Below, piece after piece: positions 11,294 to 21,439 of a stretch of 64,000 nt of DNA (the first letter of the stretch is position 1; each line of letters starts with the position of its first letter). Origin of the DNA: Polytrichum commune (taxonomy: Eukaryota; Streptophyta; Polytrichopsida; Polytrichales; Polytrichaceae). A program made the translations under genes and the position numbers. Under the pieces are notes generated by a model. That model had not been told where the DNA came from, ran no database searches, and was given only the letters and a program-made list of their open reading frames with translations. The DNA lies in contig OX485808.1 in the NCBI GenBank assembly GCA_950295325.1, positions 18,186,527 to 18,250,526 of the forward strand, given 5' to 3'.

Positions 11294-12615
11294 AACTTTT
11301 TCCGAAAATGAGCAATAGCCCATATCGCCGCCAATGCTTCTCCCTCGTAGGATGAATAATTAGCCTCCGCTGTGTTATTGCTTCGCGAAGCGTAAGCAAC
11401 AACATACTCCCGGCCAAAATCATCATTCTGAGTGAGAACTGCTCCCAAACCCAATGAACTCCAATCCGTATGCAACTGGAAGGATTTGGAAACATCCGGA
11501 CATCAAAGCACTGGAGCCGCACCCAGTTTCTGCTTTAATGTCTCAAATGCCTGTTGCTGCTCACGACCCCAAGTCCAAGGTTGGTCATTGTTCGTGAGAA
11601 TGGTAAGAGGCTTGGCGATCAAGCTAAAGTTCTTGACGAATCGACGATAATAATTCGCCAAGCCCAAGAAAACACGAAGTCTCGGCACATCAACTGGTGC
11701 CGGGATCTTCTGCAAGGCGTCCACCTTAGCTTGTTGCACCCCAAGACCTCCTGGAATAATCATATGACCTAGATATGCTAGTCGGTCATGAAAAAACTTG
11801 CACTTGCTATGATGCAAGCGCAATCCCCACCGCCGTAATCACTCAAAAACGGTTTGAAGATGCTTTACATGCTCATGTGGTATTTTGCTAAAAATGATCA
11901 CGTCATCAATGTAACACCGAGCAAAAGGCAAGCCAAAGAGAACTTGGTCCATCACTCTCTGAAACTCAGCAGACACATTCTTGAGGCCAAATGGAAGAAA
12001 CTTCCAATGGTATAGTTGATCCTTCCCATCATGATCAACTTCCCAAAATGAGGTCTTCACCCGATCTCCCGTAAGTAATGGGAGTTGGTGATATCCGGAT
12101 CTCAAGTCCAAGGTGCTAAAGACCTGAGAAAATCCGATGGCATCGAACAACTCCTCCGGGATTGGCATGGGATACCGATCCGACTTGGTCTTCCGATTAA
12201 CTGGACGGTAATCCCCACACATCCGTTTCTCCGTCCAATTGCCAAAGATATCTTTCTTTGATGGCATAACCGTAGCACAAGCATACTCCCCGTTGGAAAG
12301 TTCGATTAGCCCTCCTGCCAAGAGCTCTCGGCAACGAGCCTGAACGCCAATTTGCTCGAAAACACTGAGCCTGTAAGGTCTCCGAAAAATGGGATGGTCG
12401 TCCTCCAACTGAATGTGGATGGATTTTCCTTTATAACCTTCAAGATCCTGAAGGCTAAAAACAAAATATTTACGGTACGAGCGAATAAATGCTCGTACCT
12501 TCCGTGCCTCAACACCAGTGAGACGAGGGCCTAATTCAAGTGGCCAATCATCAAACTCTGTAGTCTCCCTCTCCACCAAAGGATAACCACCTGATGCTGG
12601 CACAAACTCTAAATG
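11294..12615 (-). pseudogene. Reverse transcriptase and partial RNase H of the gypsy element
   Basis: Reverse transcriptase copies the element RNA into DNA. RT motifs are plain: FRRPYRLSVFE, RMCGDYRPVN, LDLRSGYHQLP, FLPFGLKNVSAEFQRVMD and the catalytic YIDD (residues 231-234 of the 11839-12603 segment). After the TGA at 11839 the same frame continues with HHSKCKFF, YLGHMI and VFLGLANYYRRFVKNF, the RT thumb and connection. After the TGA at 11503 comes RNase H: LHTDWSSLGLGAVLTQ with the first catalytic Asp, and YEGEALAAIWAIAHFR with the catalytic Glu. The domain stops there; the later Asp residues are missing because of the deletion at about 11295. The frame matches the methyltransferase upstream, from which it is separated by a single TAG at 12616. 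Confidence 0.9.
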
Positions 12616-14001
12616 CTACTGAGAGGAGGGGATATTGAACATGCCCCCAGTCTCAGTGCTAGTACTAGAGTCTGACATTTCTTCATCACCACCAACATGC
12701 GATGATGAAGCCACCACCGGAGCCGAAAAAACTGAAGCAGTGTAAAAATATTGAGCTCGAAGCTCCTCCATCACATGCTGCTCGAATTGAAAAATTCGTT
12801 CGGCTTCTCCAACCATGGCGTGAATTCTTTCCTCCATGGATGTGGACCGCTGTGCCCCTTGACCAGAGTCCTCTGCCCCCAGAGACAACCACTGGTCACC
12901 ACGATGCCTTTGCAATGAAAGGCATAAAGCAACAATCCAGACCATGGCATGAAGATCCATGGCTTGGCCCAACACAAAGCGTCGTTGGCCCCCAGAAAGG
13001 CCGGGAGCTGTGGTGGTGCCAGTGCGGAATCCCATAGCACGTTCCCGTTCGTCAGCCATTGGTTGGGTGTGGGTTTTGGTGTGAACATCCCACACCATAC
13101 CTGGCCCCCGATCGCGAAAAACGAAGGACTGTGGAAACGTCATAAATGTGGGAAAGGCCCGCCGTGGTGCCCCCACTTTATTGACCAATGCCAATGGGGG
13201 TAAATCATCTCGAACAACCGGCAAAGTAGTCCGGTGTGGATCCAAGATGTCATCTACTTTCTGATCGAAAGGTGAAGATACCGCCGAAAATGATGCGGCC
13301 AAAGTAGATGACGGTGCAAGGTTGGTCCAAATCCACCGAGGCCGGTGGGCATAAGAATCAATGCTCTCGGCATCCACAAAAATGGGATCTCCAAGGTGTT
13401 GACGAACATAATGATCGCCTTCCAACACCTTGTCCCGAGAGTCTCCCAACAAAGATACATTCTCAAAAATATACCCTGGAGGGGAAGGTTGGTGGGAAAA
13501 CCACCACTGCATGAGGTGGATGAGGTCCCAAAATAGAATAGACCTGGGATCCTCTAGTCCTCCGCTTGTTCCAACACGTGAATGGCCCTGGCATGGCCAT
13601 CCCACAATCACCATATCCACTGGACCCAAGTGTCGTAAGTTGGTTTCACTGATGAGTGTGACATCACGAGGGAGACATGAAAAACATCCATGAATGGCAG
13701 TCGGGTGTAACTGCTGAGGATACAACACCATCAACTGGTGAAGATGATGACGAGCCACACGGGTAGACACTTGAGAGTTGTCCACATAGACATACCGCTT
13801 GACTGTAAGGCCAGCCTCCAATACGGCTGCTAATCTTGTGCCAATGCCCCCAAACAGCTCCACCAAAGTAATCCCAGTGTCTGGAGGGCGCCACAAAATG
13901 GGTCGTGGCAATGTGGATAGACTATCCGATATGATTGGTGTGGTAGAACTGAGAGAGAGGACAATGTCCTCACACCGTTGGAACAATCCGGAGGAATCAC
14001 G
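12616..14001 (-). pseudogene. C5 cytosine DNA methyltransferase domain (DNMT3-like, canonical motif order) within gypsy pol
   Basis: The longest uninterrupted segment (12616-13986, 456 codons) is a C5-cytosine methyltransferase, which transfers methyl groups from AdoMet to DNA cytosine. Visible motifs: I, LVELFGGIGTRLAAVLEAG (about residues 41-59; AdoMet binding); II, YVYVDNSQVSTRVA (65-78); IV, DMVIVGWPCQGHS with the PCQ catalytic Cys at 132; VI, FENV (174-177); VIII, HRPRWIWTN (214-222); IX-like, ERERAMGF (313-320); X, GQAMDLHAM (340-348). The spacing from IV to VIII, with an HRPRWIW block, resembles DNMT3-type enzymes more than DNMT1 or CMT. The motifs are not circularly permuted as in plant DRM enzymes. 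No separate start is needed: the frame continues from the protease across a TGA at 14002 and into RT across a TAG at 12616. It was therefore made as part of pol. All key catalytic residues I can check are present, so this domain is less decayed than its surroundings. A captured cellular gene with no functional link to the element is possible but unlikely, given frame sharing on both sides. Confidence 0.9.
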
Positions 14002-14239
14002 TCATGGAGGTAGAGGGTCCTTAGGATGGCGTACCAAGGCATGCCTAGGTGCCATCTCTCGTGGGTCTTCAACATCCCCCATGAATGCCAATGACTCCTC
14101 CAATAATGCGGATCCATAAGGCAATGTATCCACAATAGCACTGCATCCAAAAACCATGGATAATGGTTCGATGGTGGCAGCCGCTGCAAAGGCAACATGA
14201 ATAAGTTCCCTACGGCCGTCTCCAGCTGACCAACCTGGT

Positions 14240-14700
14240 CGGATCCAAACCTCCTCAGTCCAGTTGTCCAAACCAAAGCCAAGGGGGTAAAGGACTTGCT
14301 GACCAACTAAAATGTCATAGTTGGTCGCATCCGTCACCGCATACCTGAGAAGAAGAGGTGCGGGTGAATCTCTAGGCTTCACTTGGAAGCTAAGCTGTAA
14401 TGGCTCCCGAATATAACCAGTGGCCCGCTCCACGTGGCCAATAGATGTGACGATGGTAAATGGGCATGGAGCCAAGTCGTTAGTTGTCAACCGCAATGTC
14501 TGTGCCAACTTTTTGCCGATCATAACATGTTGTGCTCATGAATCCATCATCACACACTGTGGAGCAACTCGAATAGGGTTGCCACCAGCCCGACTGACCA
14601 TCAAAATGCCAGAATTATTCACCATCCATACAACGCCAGGTCGAATGCCTCGACACTCGCGAGCTGGTCGAGCAGCTACATCTGAAAGATAAGCAGCGCC
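14240..14700 (-). pseudogene. Retropepsin-like aspartic protease of the gypsy element, with a stop in the active site
   Basis: The protease frees the structural proteins and enzymes from the polyprotein. In the minus strand the segment GGNPIRVAPQCVMMDS is followed by a TGA (14533-14535) and then A and, shortly after, MIGKKLAQTL. The conserved D-S/T-G active-site triad is thus cut by a stop exactly at the Gly position. The same frame continues with a hydrophobic beta-rich domain and the C-terminal block YDILVGQQVLYPLG, equivalent to the I-L-G strand of retropepsins. The domain joins directly, in frame, to the methyltransferase downstream. Confidence 0.75.
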
Positions 14701-16690
14701 TGTAGAGGCTGGTGAATCATGAGATGAGGTTGGCTCTTGGCCATCTGAATCGTGTGCGTCAAAAGACGCAATGGCCTCCGCCGCAAGCCTCGCTCGTAGT
14801 TTGGCGGCTTCCGTAGGATCCTCCGTGATAGGAATGTCCGCGGTGGCTTGAGCTACAATCAAAGAAGACGGGGATGCCTTTCCCTCCAAAATTCTACCTG
14901 CTAGGTGAAAAACCTTAGCATGTTGGACATCCGATGACGACCACTCCATCGCTGTGAACAAAGGGGTGTGCAACACTTTGGATGCCAAAGTGTGCACCAC
15001 GTCGGTCTCCGGATTCGAAGCCTCCAAGCTCGGATTACGACCACTGATAGATTGGGCAGCATCAGCCAATCCAAAAGACAATGGAAGACGTGCCTGGCCA
15101 ATCTGATCCGCATGACCATTGTTCCGAGCGTGTAAGTTGTCCATAGACTCCCCTGTGGTCGGAGGCATGGCTTGTGACACGGTTTGAATACGTGTCACCG
15201 CTGCGGAACTCACCACCTGTCCAGAAGCTCCGAACATATAATAATCTCGAGTGGAAGAACTAGCCTTAGTTCCGGAGGTAGATGGTGAGTCCAAAATTTG
15301 ATTGGATGACGCCAAAGTTTTGAACATCTCCTCCAAGACACCAATCTTCACCTCTAACGTCTTTTCCCGTTCGGAAGGACGTTTTTCTGGATGGAGAGCG
15401 AAGCAGTTCTCCACCGCGTGATTGTTCCGCCTACAATGAGAACACTTCAATTGTTTGGGTAACTGATTACCCGTCCCCTTCGCCGCGCCCTTAGCGGGAA
15501 CAAATGGTTTCCGCTTCGGAGTAGTGACGGTCTGGGCTTGCCTTGGCTTCGAAGGACAATCCTTCTTAGCATGGCCCGCCTGCCCACAAGACCAACAATG
15601 CAAGGTCTTGTCCACCTCTACCTCCGCCAACCCTGCAGTCGCGATTGGAGCCTTCCGGGACTTGCTAGAATCCACTAGCAAGGACACCAAATCAGTGGCA
15701 TCGTGCTGACACAATGCACGATCACACTGCTCTACCACGGCGAATGCCTCTGTGAGTGTCGCCCGACCATCAAACTCCATGATGATCATGGGCAACGCCA
15801 AGTCAAGCAGGCGTTTGTCAATCTTTGACAAGAACACCTTCACCAACTGACTTTCCGCGAACACACCTCCAGATTCTCTGGCAAACCTCGCCAACCTCAT
15901 ATACATGGTACGAGGTGTATCGTCCTTCTCCCGTCTGAAATCCTATATCCGCTGCATCTGGTCACGACGGAAGCCTCCGTATTCTTCCTGTAAATGTAGC
16001 TCAAATGCCCGCAATGGCTCAAAATCTGGCGGAGCCCCTAAAGAGGCTAAGGCGTTTGGGTGGCCTGGGCATAACGCGATAGTGGAAGAACTGGGCTCGA
16101 CGTACTCGCCGCAGTGGAAGCAGGACCCATAGCCCTCGGCTCACCAGGAGGAGCTTCCTCCACATCCACCACATAACCTCCCTCCTGTACCTCTGACTTA
16201 ACCTCAGGAACGGCCATCAAACTGGAAGCTGTGCCTTCCTTCAATGCGGACACCAATTCAACCCGAGTCTCCCAGTACCGCTCCATCTGGCGCAACTCCA
16301 TCTAATGAGCATCCGTTCATTGCTCATAGGTCTGGAGGGCTTCGTGCTCCAAATGCTGTGGCAAAAGCACGAACGCATACTAATCGTTGAAGTTGGTATT
16401 GTGTTGACACTTCTCCCTCATCCATGTTCTGAACCGAATTTTCCAATCTTGCAGGGAAATGGTCCCCGCTTGATCAAAAAATCGGTCCTGGATGCCGCCT
16501 CGCGTCTCCTCCTTCATCTCGTCAAAGGATCTCATCCAAAGGACGTGAGACCGAGTGACAATCCCCCACGCCGAAGTAGGCTGAAAAGCCTCGTCGGGTG
16601 CTACCACGGATTCACTGTCCAAAAGGTCCGAAGAAACGACCTTGCGATGATGCCGGAGACGGAGAACGATAATGTTGGCTCCGAGTTGTA
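14701..16690 (-). pseudogene. Gag of the gypsy element, with two CCHC zinc knuckles
   Basis: Gag packages the element RNA into virus-like particles. The capsid-like part spans about 15.85-16.6 kb (for example ISLQDWKIRFRTWM near 16.43 kb and YMRLARFARESGG near 15.9 kb). The nucleocapsid carries two CCHC knuckles: CWSCGQAGHAKKDC (about 15563-15604) and CSHCRRNNHAVENC (about 15404-15445). The 5' part is broken by stops at 16380, 16317, 16302 and 15943 and by a frame change near 16.07 kb; from 15942 down it is open for 470 codons into the protease. The true start codon could not be identified; translation of the ancestor probably began near 16.6 kb. Confidence 0.8.
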
Positions 16691-16694
16691 ACCA
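16677..16694 (-). promoter_or_regulatory. Possible primer-binding site of the gypsy element
   Basis: The minus strand reads TGGTTACAACTCGGAGCC just upstream of gag. It begins with TGG, as tRNA-primed elements require, and partly resembles the initiator-Met tRNA primer site (TGGTATCAGAGCC), but the match is poor. It is in the right place between the presumed LTR and gag. Confidence 0.25.
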
Positions 16695-16741
16695 TAAACA
16701 CGCAATGGATTTGGTCACTGGAGCTAACAACCTAAACTAAT

Positions 16742-17189
16742 GTAGTATTATGGTAAAGACAACCTCCACCACAATTCAAGGTGATGTGTAAACTTCACAA
16801 GCACATCTCTTTCTTCTTGTTGCTCCTCGAATCCGTGGTATTCTTCGCTCCAACACTTCACAACTCCATCATTCATTATCCTCAAACCCTTTGTTGCGCA
16901 TAATATCTCAAGAATGAAGAAGCAAAGAAGAAAAATGAAGGCATTTTTGCCAAGTGAAAAAGAAGAGAGTAGAACACTCATAAGAGCTCTAATTTCTTTT
17001 CAAATGCACACAATTAGTCAAGCTATCTCTCACTCCACCAAGGGAGAATCCAAGAGTGTAAGTAGGGGGAGAAGAACTCAAGATTTATTGCAAAATCATG
17101 CAATCTACACCTCACACAAGATCTCTCCACACACTAACTTACAAGACTTGACTTGGCAAGAATGCCAAGCCAAGGAGGAGGCTCCTCAC
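16742..17189 (-). other. Candidate 5' LTR remnant of the gypsy element
   Basis: This 450 bp lies upstream of gag in the element orientation. It has no gag-like coding sequence and contains AATAAA on the minus strand (near 17090), as an LTR R region may. The G-run MITE at 17190-17528 has inserted at its outer edge; the sequence beyond (CTCCTCACTTAGGAGCC) may be more of the same unit. It does not align by eye to the 3' LTR fragment at 10.2-10.4 kb. Confidence 0.3.
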
Positions 17190-17528
17190 CTCGGGGGGGG
17201 GTAGTCATTGGTTGGAGTAGCAATATACGTGCGAGCAAATGATAGGGTATTTTAAAAACATGGAGGCTAAAAATTATAAATGGACTTAAGAGTAATATAG
17301 GGTATCAAAAATGACACTGGACATCTTTAAAGTACTATAGGATATGGAATAATAGGTAATTTGGAATTATAAGTAATGCAAGCCATTTTTCTATTAACCC
17401 AAAGTAGAAATTTACATAATGATAGCATGTGAAAAAAAGAAGAGAATTGAAAGTAATACCCCCCTATAAAATAGTGGTTGTTCGCATCTATATCCTTGAC
17501 TTTTTAACACACTGCCCCCCCCCCCGAG
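17190..17528 (+). mobile_element. hAT-like MITE with G-run ends, copy 1
   Basis: A 339 bp element begins CTCGGGGGGGG and ends CCCCCCCGAG. It is flanked by an exact 8-bp target duplication, CTCCTCAC (17182-17189 and 17529-17536). Interior landmarks are GTAGTCATTGGTTGGAGTAG near the left end and CCCCCTATAAAATAGTGG near the right. It is non-coding. An 8-bp duplication fits hAT-type transposition, but the CTCGGGG end is not a standard hAT terminus. Confidence 0.92.
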
Positions 17529-17950
17529 CTCCTCACTTAGGAGCCTCACTTTCCAAAACTAAGGTTCATCTATCCAACTCTAAATGGATGAAGCCCAACG
17601 GATAAGGTACGGCCGCCGACGCCGCATACCGTGACAATGTCATATCATGTTTCCCCAATGAGGGGATACGTGGATATGTGTGGAACTTTTGTTGGGCTGA
17701 TTTCAATTTTTTGTTAAATAATGATTGTATTATTTTGTATAATTTTTTCTTGGCTATTTTGAATTTTCTTACTCAATAAGTTATTTAAATAAGTTACTAA
17801 ATTTTGGGGCCAAGCTCTTGTGAACCACAACAAGAGCATCTTGTACCTACCAAAATATGCAATTTAGCAACTCAAACCTCATTACATGAAAACAAACTTT
17901 TTTATTGAGTCAAGAAGTGGGCAACCTGGATATTTTGGATAAAATATGTG

Positions 17951-18154
17951 ATACAACCCTTATAAAATACCAGCAAACAACCTTTGATTTGGCCTAAATG
18001 TTTTATGATGTCTGCTAAGTAAAGATGTTAATGTTCTATAATGTTCAAACAACCAATTTGATCTTTGTTGGAAAAAGATGAAATCTATAGTAAATAGTTA
18101 TATCATTGTGTTATTTCAAATAGTAAGTGACAACAAATATCATAAAAGGTGTAG
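17951..18154 (+). mobile_element. Decayed MITE, short family B copy
   Basis: The interior and right end (AAACAACCAATTTGATCTTTG, then a diverged terminus ending GGTGTAG) resemble the elements at 37254-37480 and 38823-39045. The left end, near GATACAACCCTTATAAAAT, is strongly diverged, so the left border is uncertain. Confidence 0.5.
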
Positions 18155-18939
18155 TCATATGTGTGAAAGAGCACTAACTTTGGCCACCAAGACTTGAAGG
18201 AGGTCCAAGAAATTTTTCATGATCCATCAGTCATCCAAATTTAAAGAAGTCACGAGATCATCGCAAAGAAGATCCAAAGTACTGCAAAGTCAACTGCTAG
18301 ATCTTCTCAAATTTTATTGAAATGTAGAGGATTTTCTTTGCAGATTTTCATGAAGTAATTAGTTTCCACATACAAGTGGTTGATTGAAATTAATGTTGGT
18401 GATAGTGCAAAGGAGGCATAAAACCACACATTGCATCACGGAATACCGTGATCAGTGTAAGGCCAACGGGCTCGCATTCACGCCGGTATACTCATACAGG
18501 CATTATTTTTTCTTTTCTTTTCTTTGGTGATAGTGGACTGAATTGCCCTCAACATCAAGAGTGATAGGAAAGTTTCAAGTTCATTGGAATGCACCCTTTG
18601 ACAATAAAGGGTGAACAAAAGGTGAACAATACCCTCATTTAATACAAGACTCTCACACATTCCAAGGTTGATTTTTGGTTACTCATACCAAAAAAACCAA
18701 CATTAGTGGACCCCCCCCCATGTTGTGGTTAAAAGTCCATGTGGAAGTAACGTTTGTTAATTCCATGGGTTGCATTTTAAAGGTCACCTTTTGCTTCAAC
18801 CGTTTCTTCTTAATTTTTTTGATAAAAAAATTGACAAATTCTAGAAAGAATGGTGGCACAAAATCAAGAGTGTGTCATCGTAGAAGCCTTGAAGACTACA
18901 ACAACCATTACAATGGTGCATTTATTTAGATATTAATAT
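18155..18939. other. Intergenic, nothing recognised
   Basis: AT-rich sequence with small unsupported frames. A short palindrome, CACGGAATACCGTG, lies near 18437. A C-run is present at about 18712-18719. No gene is visible. Confidence 0.5.
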
Positions 18940-19322
18940 CTACTAAACTAAATATTATATTTAGTATCACCAATTCCAATCATCTTGCTCAATACTAATT
19001 GTAAAACCGTATGTGTAGTGTCACCAACACTTATTGTAAACCTAACATTATTTGTTATTCCTTGTAAATTTCTTTGGGCGTTATATATTTATAATGTTGC
19101 AGAAACTATCACTTACTAAGTGATTTTTCATCCAAATTTCAAGCATTCATGACAATATTTCATCACTGAAATCTTAGGATGGGTACTTTACCAAAAGTGG
19201 ATGAACTAAAGTAATTTGGGATGACACAAACATGTAATCCTATTCATAACGAGTGTCATTGGAAAAATACCACAATGACATAAAGTGCCATATGGCACTA
19301 GTTATGATATTTAGTCGTGTAG
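18940..19322 (+). mobile_element. MITE, family A copy 2
   Basis: The element runs from CTACTAAACTAAATATTATA to a right end with TTTAGTCGTGTAG. The interior matches the copy at 8486-8856, with TGATTTTTCATCCAAATTTC and AGTGTCATTGGAAAAATACC. It is more diverged at its ends than the other copies. Confidence 0.8.
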
Positions 19323-21153
19323 TGTTGAAGAATACTTCTCTTGGCTTCAAGGATGCTCAAGGGTCGAAGAACATGTATGGAAATATGCCGAATTGTATAT
19401 AAGAATGTCGCCAACCGAACGTAGCAAGTATGAATGAAAAACATCTTCATCTGCATGCTCCTGCGATCTTTCAATGGAAGGGCTCTATGAAAATATGCAC
19501 AAACCTTTAGTTTATCTCAAAAATTGAACCCCTCGACCATGTGATTAGATTGTGAGACAACAAAGTTCACATAAGATATGAAACATACATAACATTACTA
19601 AACAAATGTAAGGCCTGGAAAAATAATTATGAGATGATGGGAGGTTAGTCTGAATTTGAATCTCCCCATGTAAGGATTTGTATCCCATGGTTATGTTCCC
19701 AGCTTAAAGAGCGAATACACATTGCTTAATTAAATATTATTATGTAAAGGTTGTCATGCTTAAAGTGTTATATGACTTAATATCAATGGACAAGTTTCAA
19801 GTTGATGTCATCTAGTTGTTGACTTCACAATGAGGTGTTCATTTTCAACCATTTAAATAACCAATAAACAAGCATTTCATGTCCCCAAACGCCCTTTTTG
19901 TGGGCTCCAAAATAGGTTAGTGGAGCGGGCTAGTGACCATGAAAGGTCCGCACACCTTAGACTTATCACAAGTCCATGTCATGCTGGGAGCCAAAAGACT
20001 AGGAGATAGCCATGTAGATATAATGGAGTGCCACCTAAGATAGAGGCGTGAGGTGACCCTACCGTGGACCAAAGCTACATGGATATGTGCATTTAGGTAG
20101 CCCCTCACTAATTTATCGACGTTTCACACTACGTTGAGTACATATTACCACCGTAACCGAAAAATGATATTGTTTTATGTTATTGTGGGTGTTATACAAA
20201 TGAATAAGAAGAAGTTGTAAACTTATGTACATTGATTTTGACCCAAGGTGGTGTGCATGGTTGAAGAGGCGACCCAATTGCACATGGATTTAGTGTCGAT
20301 GTCTTGCTCTTTGGGCTGGCCCCCACCAATCTTAACAAGATAAAGTTTGGGGTCTGAACTTCAGTTTTTCATCAATGCATTCTGATTTAGAACTTGCAGT
20401 ATATTAAATTGGGGTCTTTTGATGCTTGGGAAAACCTAATTAAATCGACTGTGAAATACAATTAAATTTTTGATTTTTAAAATTTTTGATTTCATTTTCC
20501 ACCTCGAGTAAGAACATGTTTATAGTAGGGTCCGCGTCCAAGAAACTTGGGATGCAAAGCACCTCATGATGAACCTTACTTTTAGATTCAAGATTGGACC
20601 CAACCTCGAAGATCGGTGTCTCAAACTAGGACGAGTGTTTTCTTTAGTGAGGGTTGTTGACATTTGGGCACGAAGTGATGCGGCCACATTAGCGCCACTC
20701 CATTTTTTCACACCTTGGACTCGGACCCTAGTGTAAACTCCTTGGATCCAATAAGAAATTTCTCTAACCACTGGGATTGCTTGATATTGGAGTTTCTTTG
20801 GTCTTGGACCTTAGTATAAACCAACATTGCATTGTTATATATCGTCTTATTTTTTTTTCCATACCATTTGGGTATCTATAATGAGGGCCTTTCGCATTTT
20901 TTGATACTAGTAGGATATGGGCATTTGAGAGTAATTTTGTCTAGGATACCATATGGACCTATGGACCATGCAAGAACCTTCACAACTACGTAAAACACCC
21001 TAACTGTATCAATATAATTCATAACAACTAGGGTATACAAAGATTCTCTCACCTTGAGGTACCCACCGAGTATCAATTTGAGACAGGTTAAATTTGTAAC
21101 AAATGTGATACTCACAAGTAAGTTCTTGGATGCCACTATCGACATTGGTTAAA
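19323..21153. other. Intergenic, nothing recognised
   Basis: No supported gene is seen. Short frames on the minus strand (19917-20108, 20520-20771, 20876-21145) have no recognisable motif. A segment near 19690 (ATCCCATGGTTATGTTCCCAG) has a diverged relative near 60285, so part of this is dispersed repeat. Confidence 0.45.
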
Positions 21154-21391
21154 TGAACCTTATGGCGGGACACCAGTGTCCCAAATTAATCAGAGCCTCC
21201 TTAGTGATTGGTTTTGTGGTTGTAAGTGATGGCAAATATAAACCAACTTCGAACATCAAAGCGTCTATTAGGAAGTTGAGATAATCCCAACGTTGCTTCG
21301 ATCGCCTTCAATTGACCATTTTTGAAGTCCACACGGGCTTTAGGGTTTAACCGGTGTATCATGGGACACCAGTGTCCCGCCATAAGGTTCA
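21154..21391. mobile_element. Small inverted-repeat element with near-identical 30 bp ends
   Basis: The left end TGAACCTTATGGCGGGACAC recurs inverted at the right end (GTGTCCCGCCATAAGGTTCA). Each end continues into a second small palindrome, GGGACACCAGTGTCCC, so the termini can form hairpins themselves. The 238 bp element is non-coding. The flanks do not show an unambiguous target duplication. Confidence 0.8.
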
Positions 21392-21439
21392 ATTGTATAC
21401 CCTCCATTCACCTATACACTGGTCCAACATTGGTATAAA

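Larger units (their letters stand above)
10205..17189 (-). mobile_element. Degenerate Ty3/gypsy retrotransposon encoding a cytosine methyltransferase and a PHD finger
   Basis: On the minus strand the order is gag, aspartic protease, C5 cytosine methyltransferase, reverse transcriptase, start of RNase H, post-integrase tail and PHD finger. From about 16.05 kb down to about 11.1 kb all parts lie in one frame, interrupted only by stops, which shows a single ancestral polyprotein. The stops I can see in frame are at 16380 (TAG), 16317 (TGA), 16302 (TAG), 15943 (TAG), 14533 (TGA), 14002 (TGA), 12616 (TAG), 11839 (TGA) and 11503 (TGA). Frame changes lie near 16.07 kb and near 11.1 kb, and a deletion removes the integrase core near 11.30 kb. 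The 3' side ends in a purine tract followed by TGTTGAGATG (about 10423-10434), the expected start of a 3' LTR. The limits are approximate because no pair of matching LTRs was found. Confidence 0.85.

Noticed and set aside
12686-13894. Several ORFs of 60-111 codons on both strands within the methyltransferase region
   Set aside because: They overlap the methyltransferase frame with its motifs and are shadows of its codon composition.
16914-17204. 96-codon plus-strand ORF beginning MKKQRRKMKAF
   Set aside because: Lies antisense in the presumed LTR, is low-complexity and runs into the G-run MITE.
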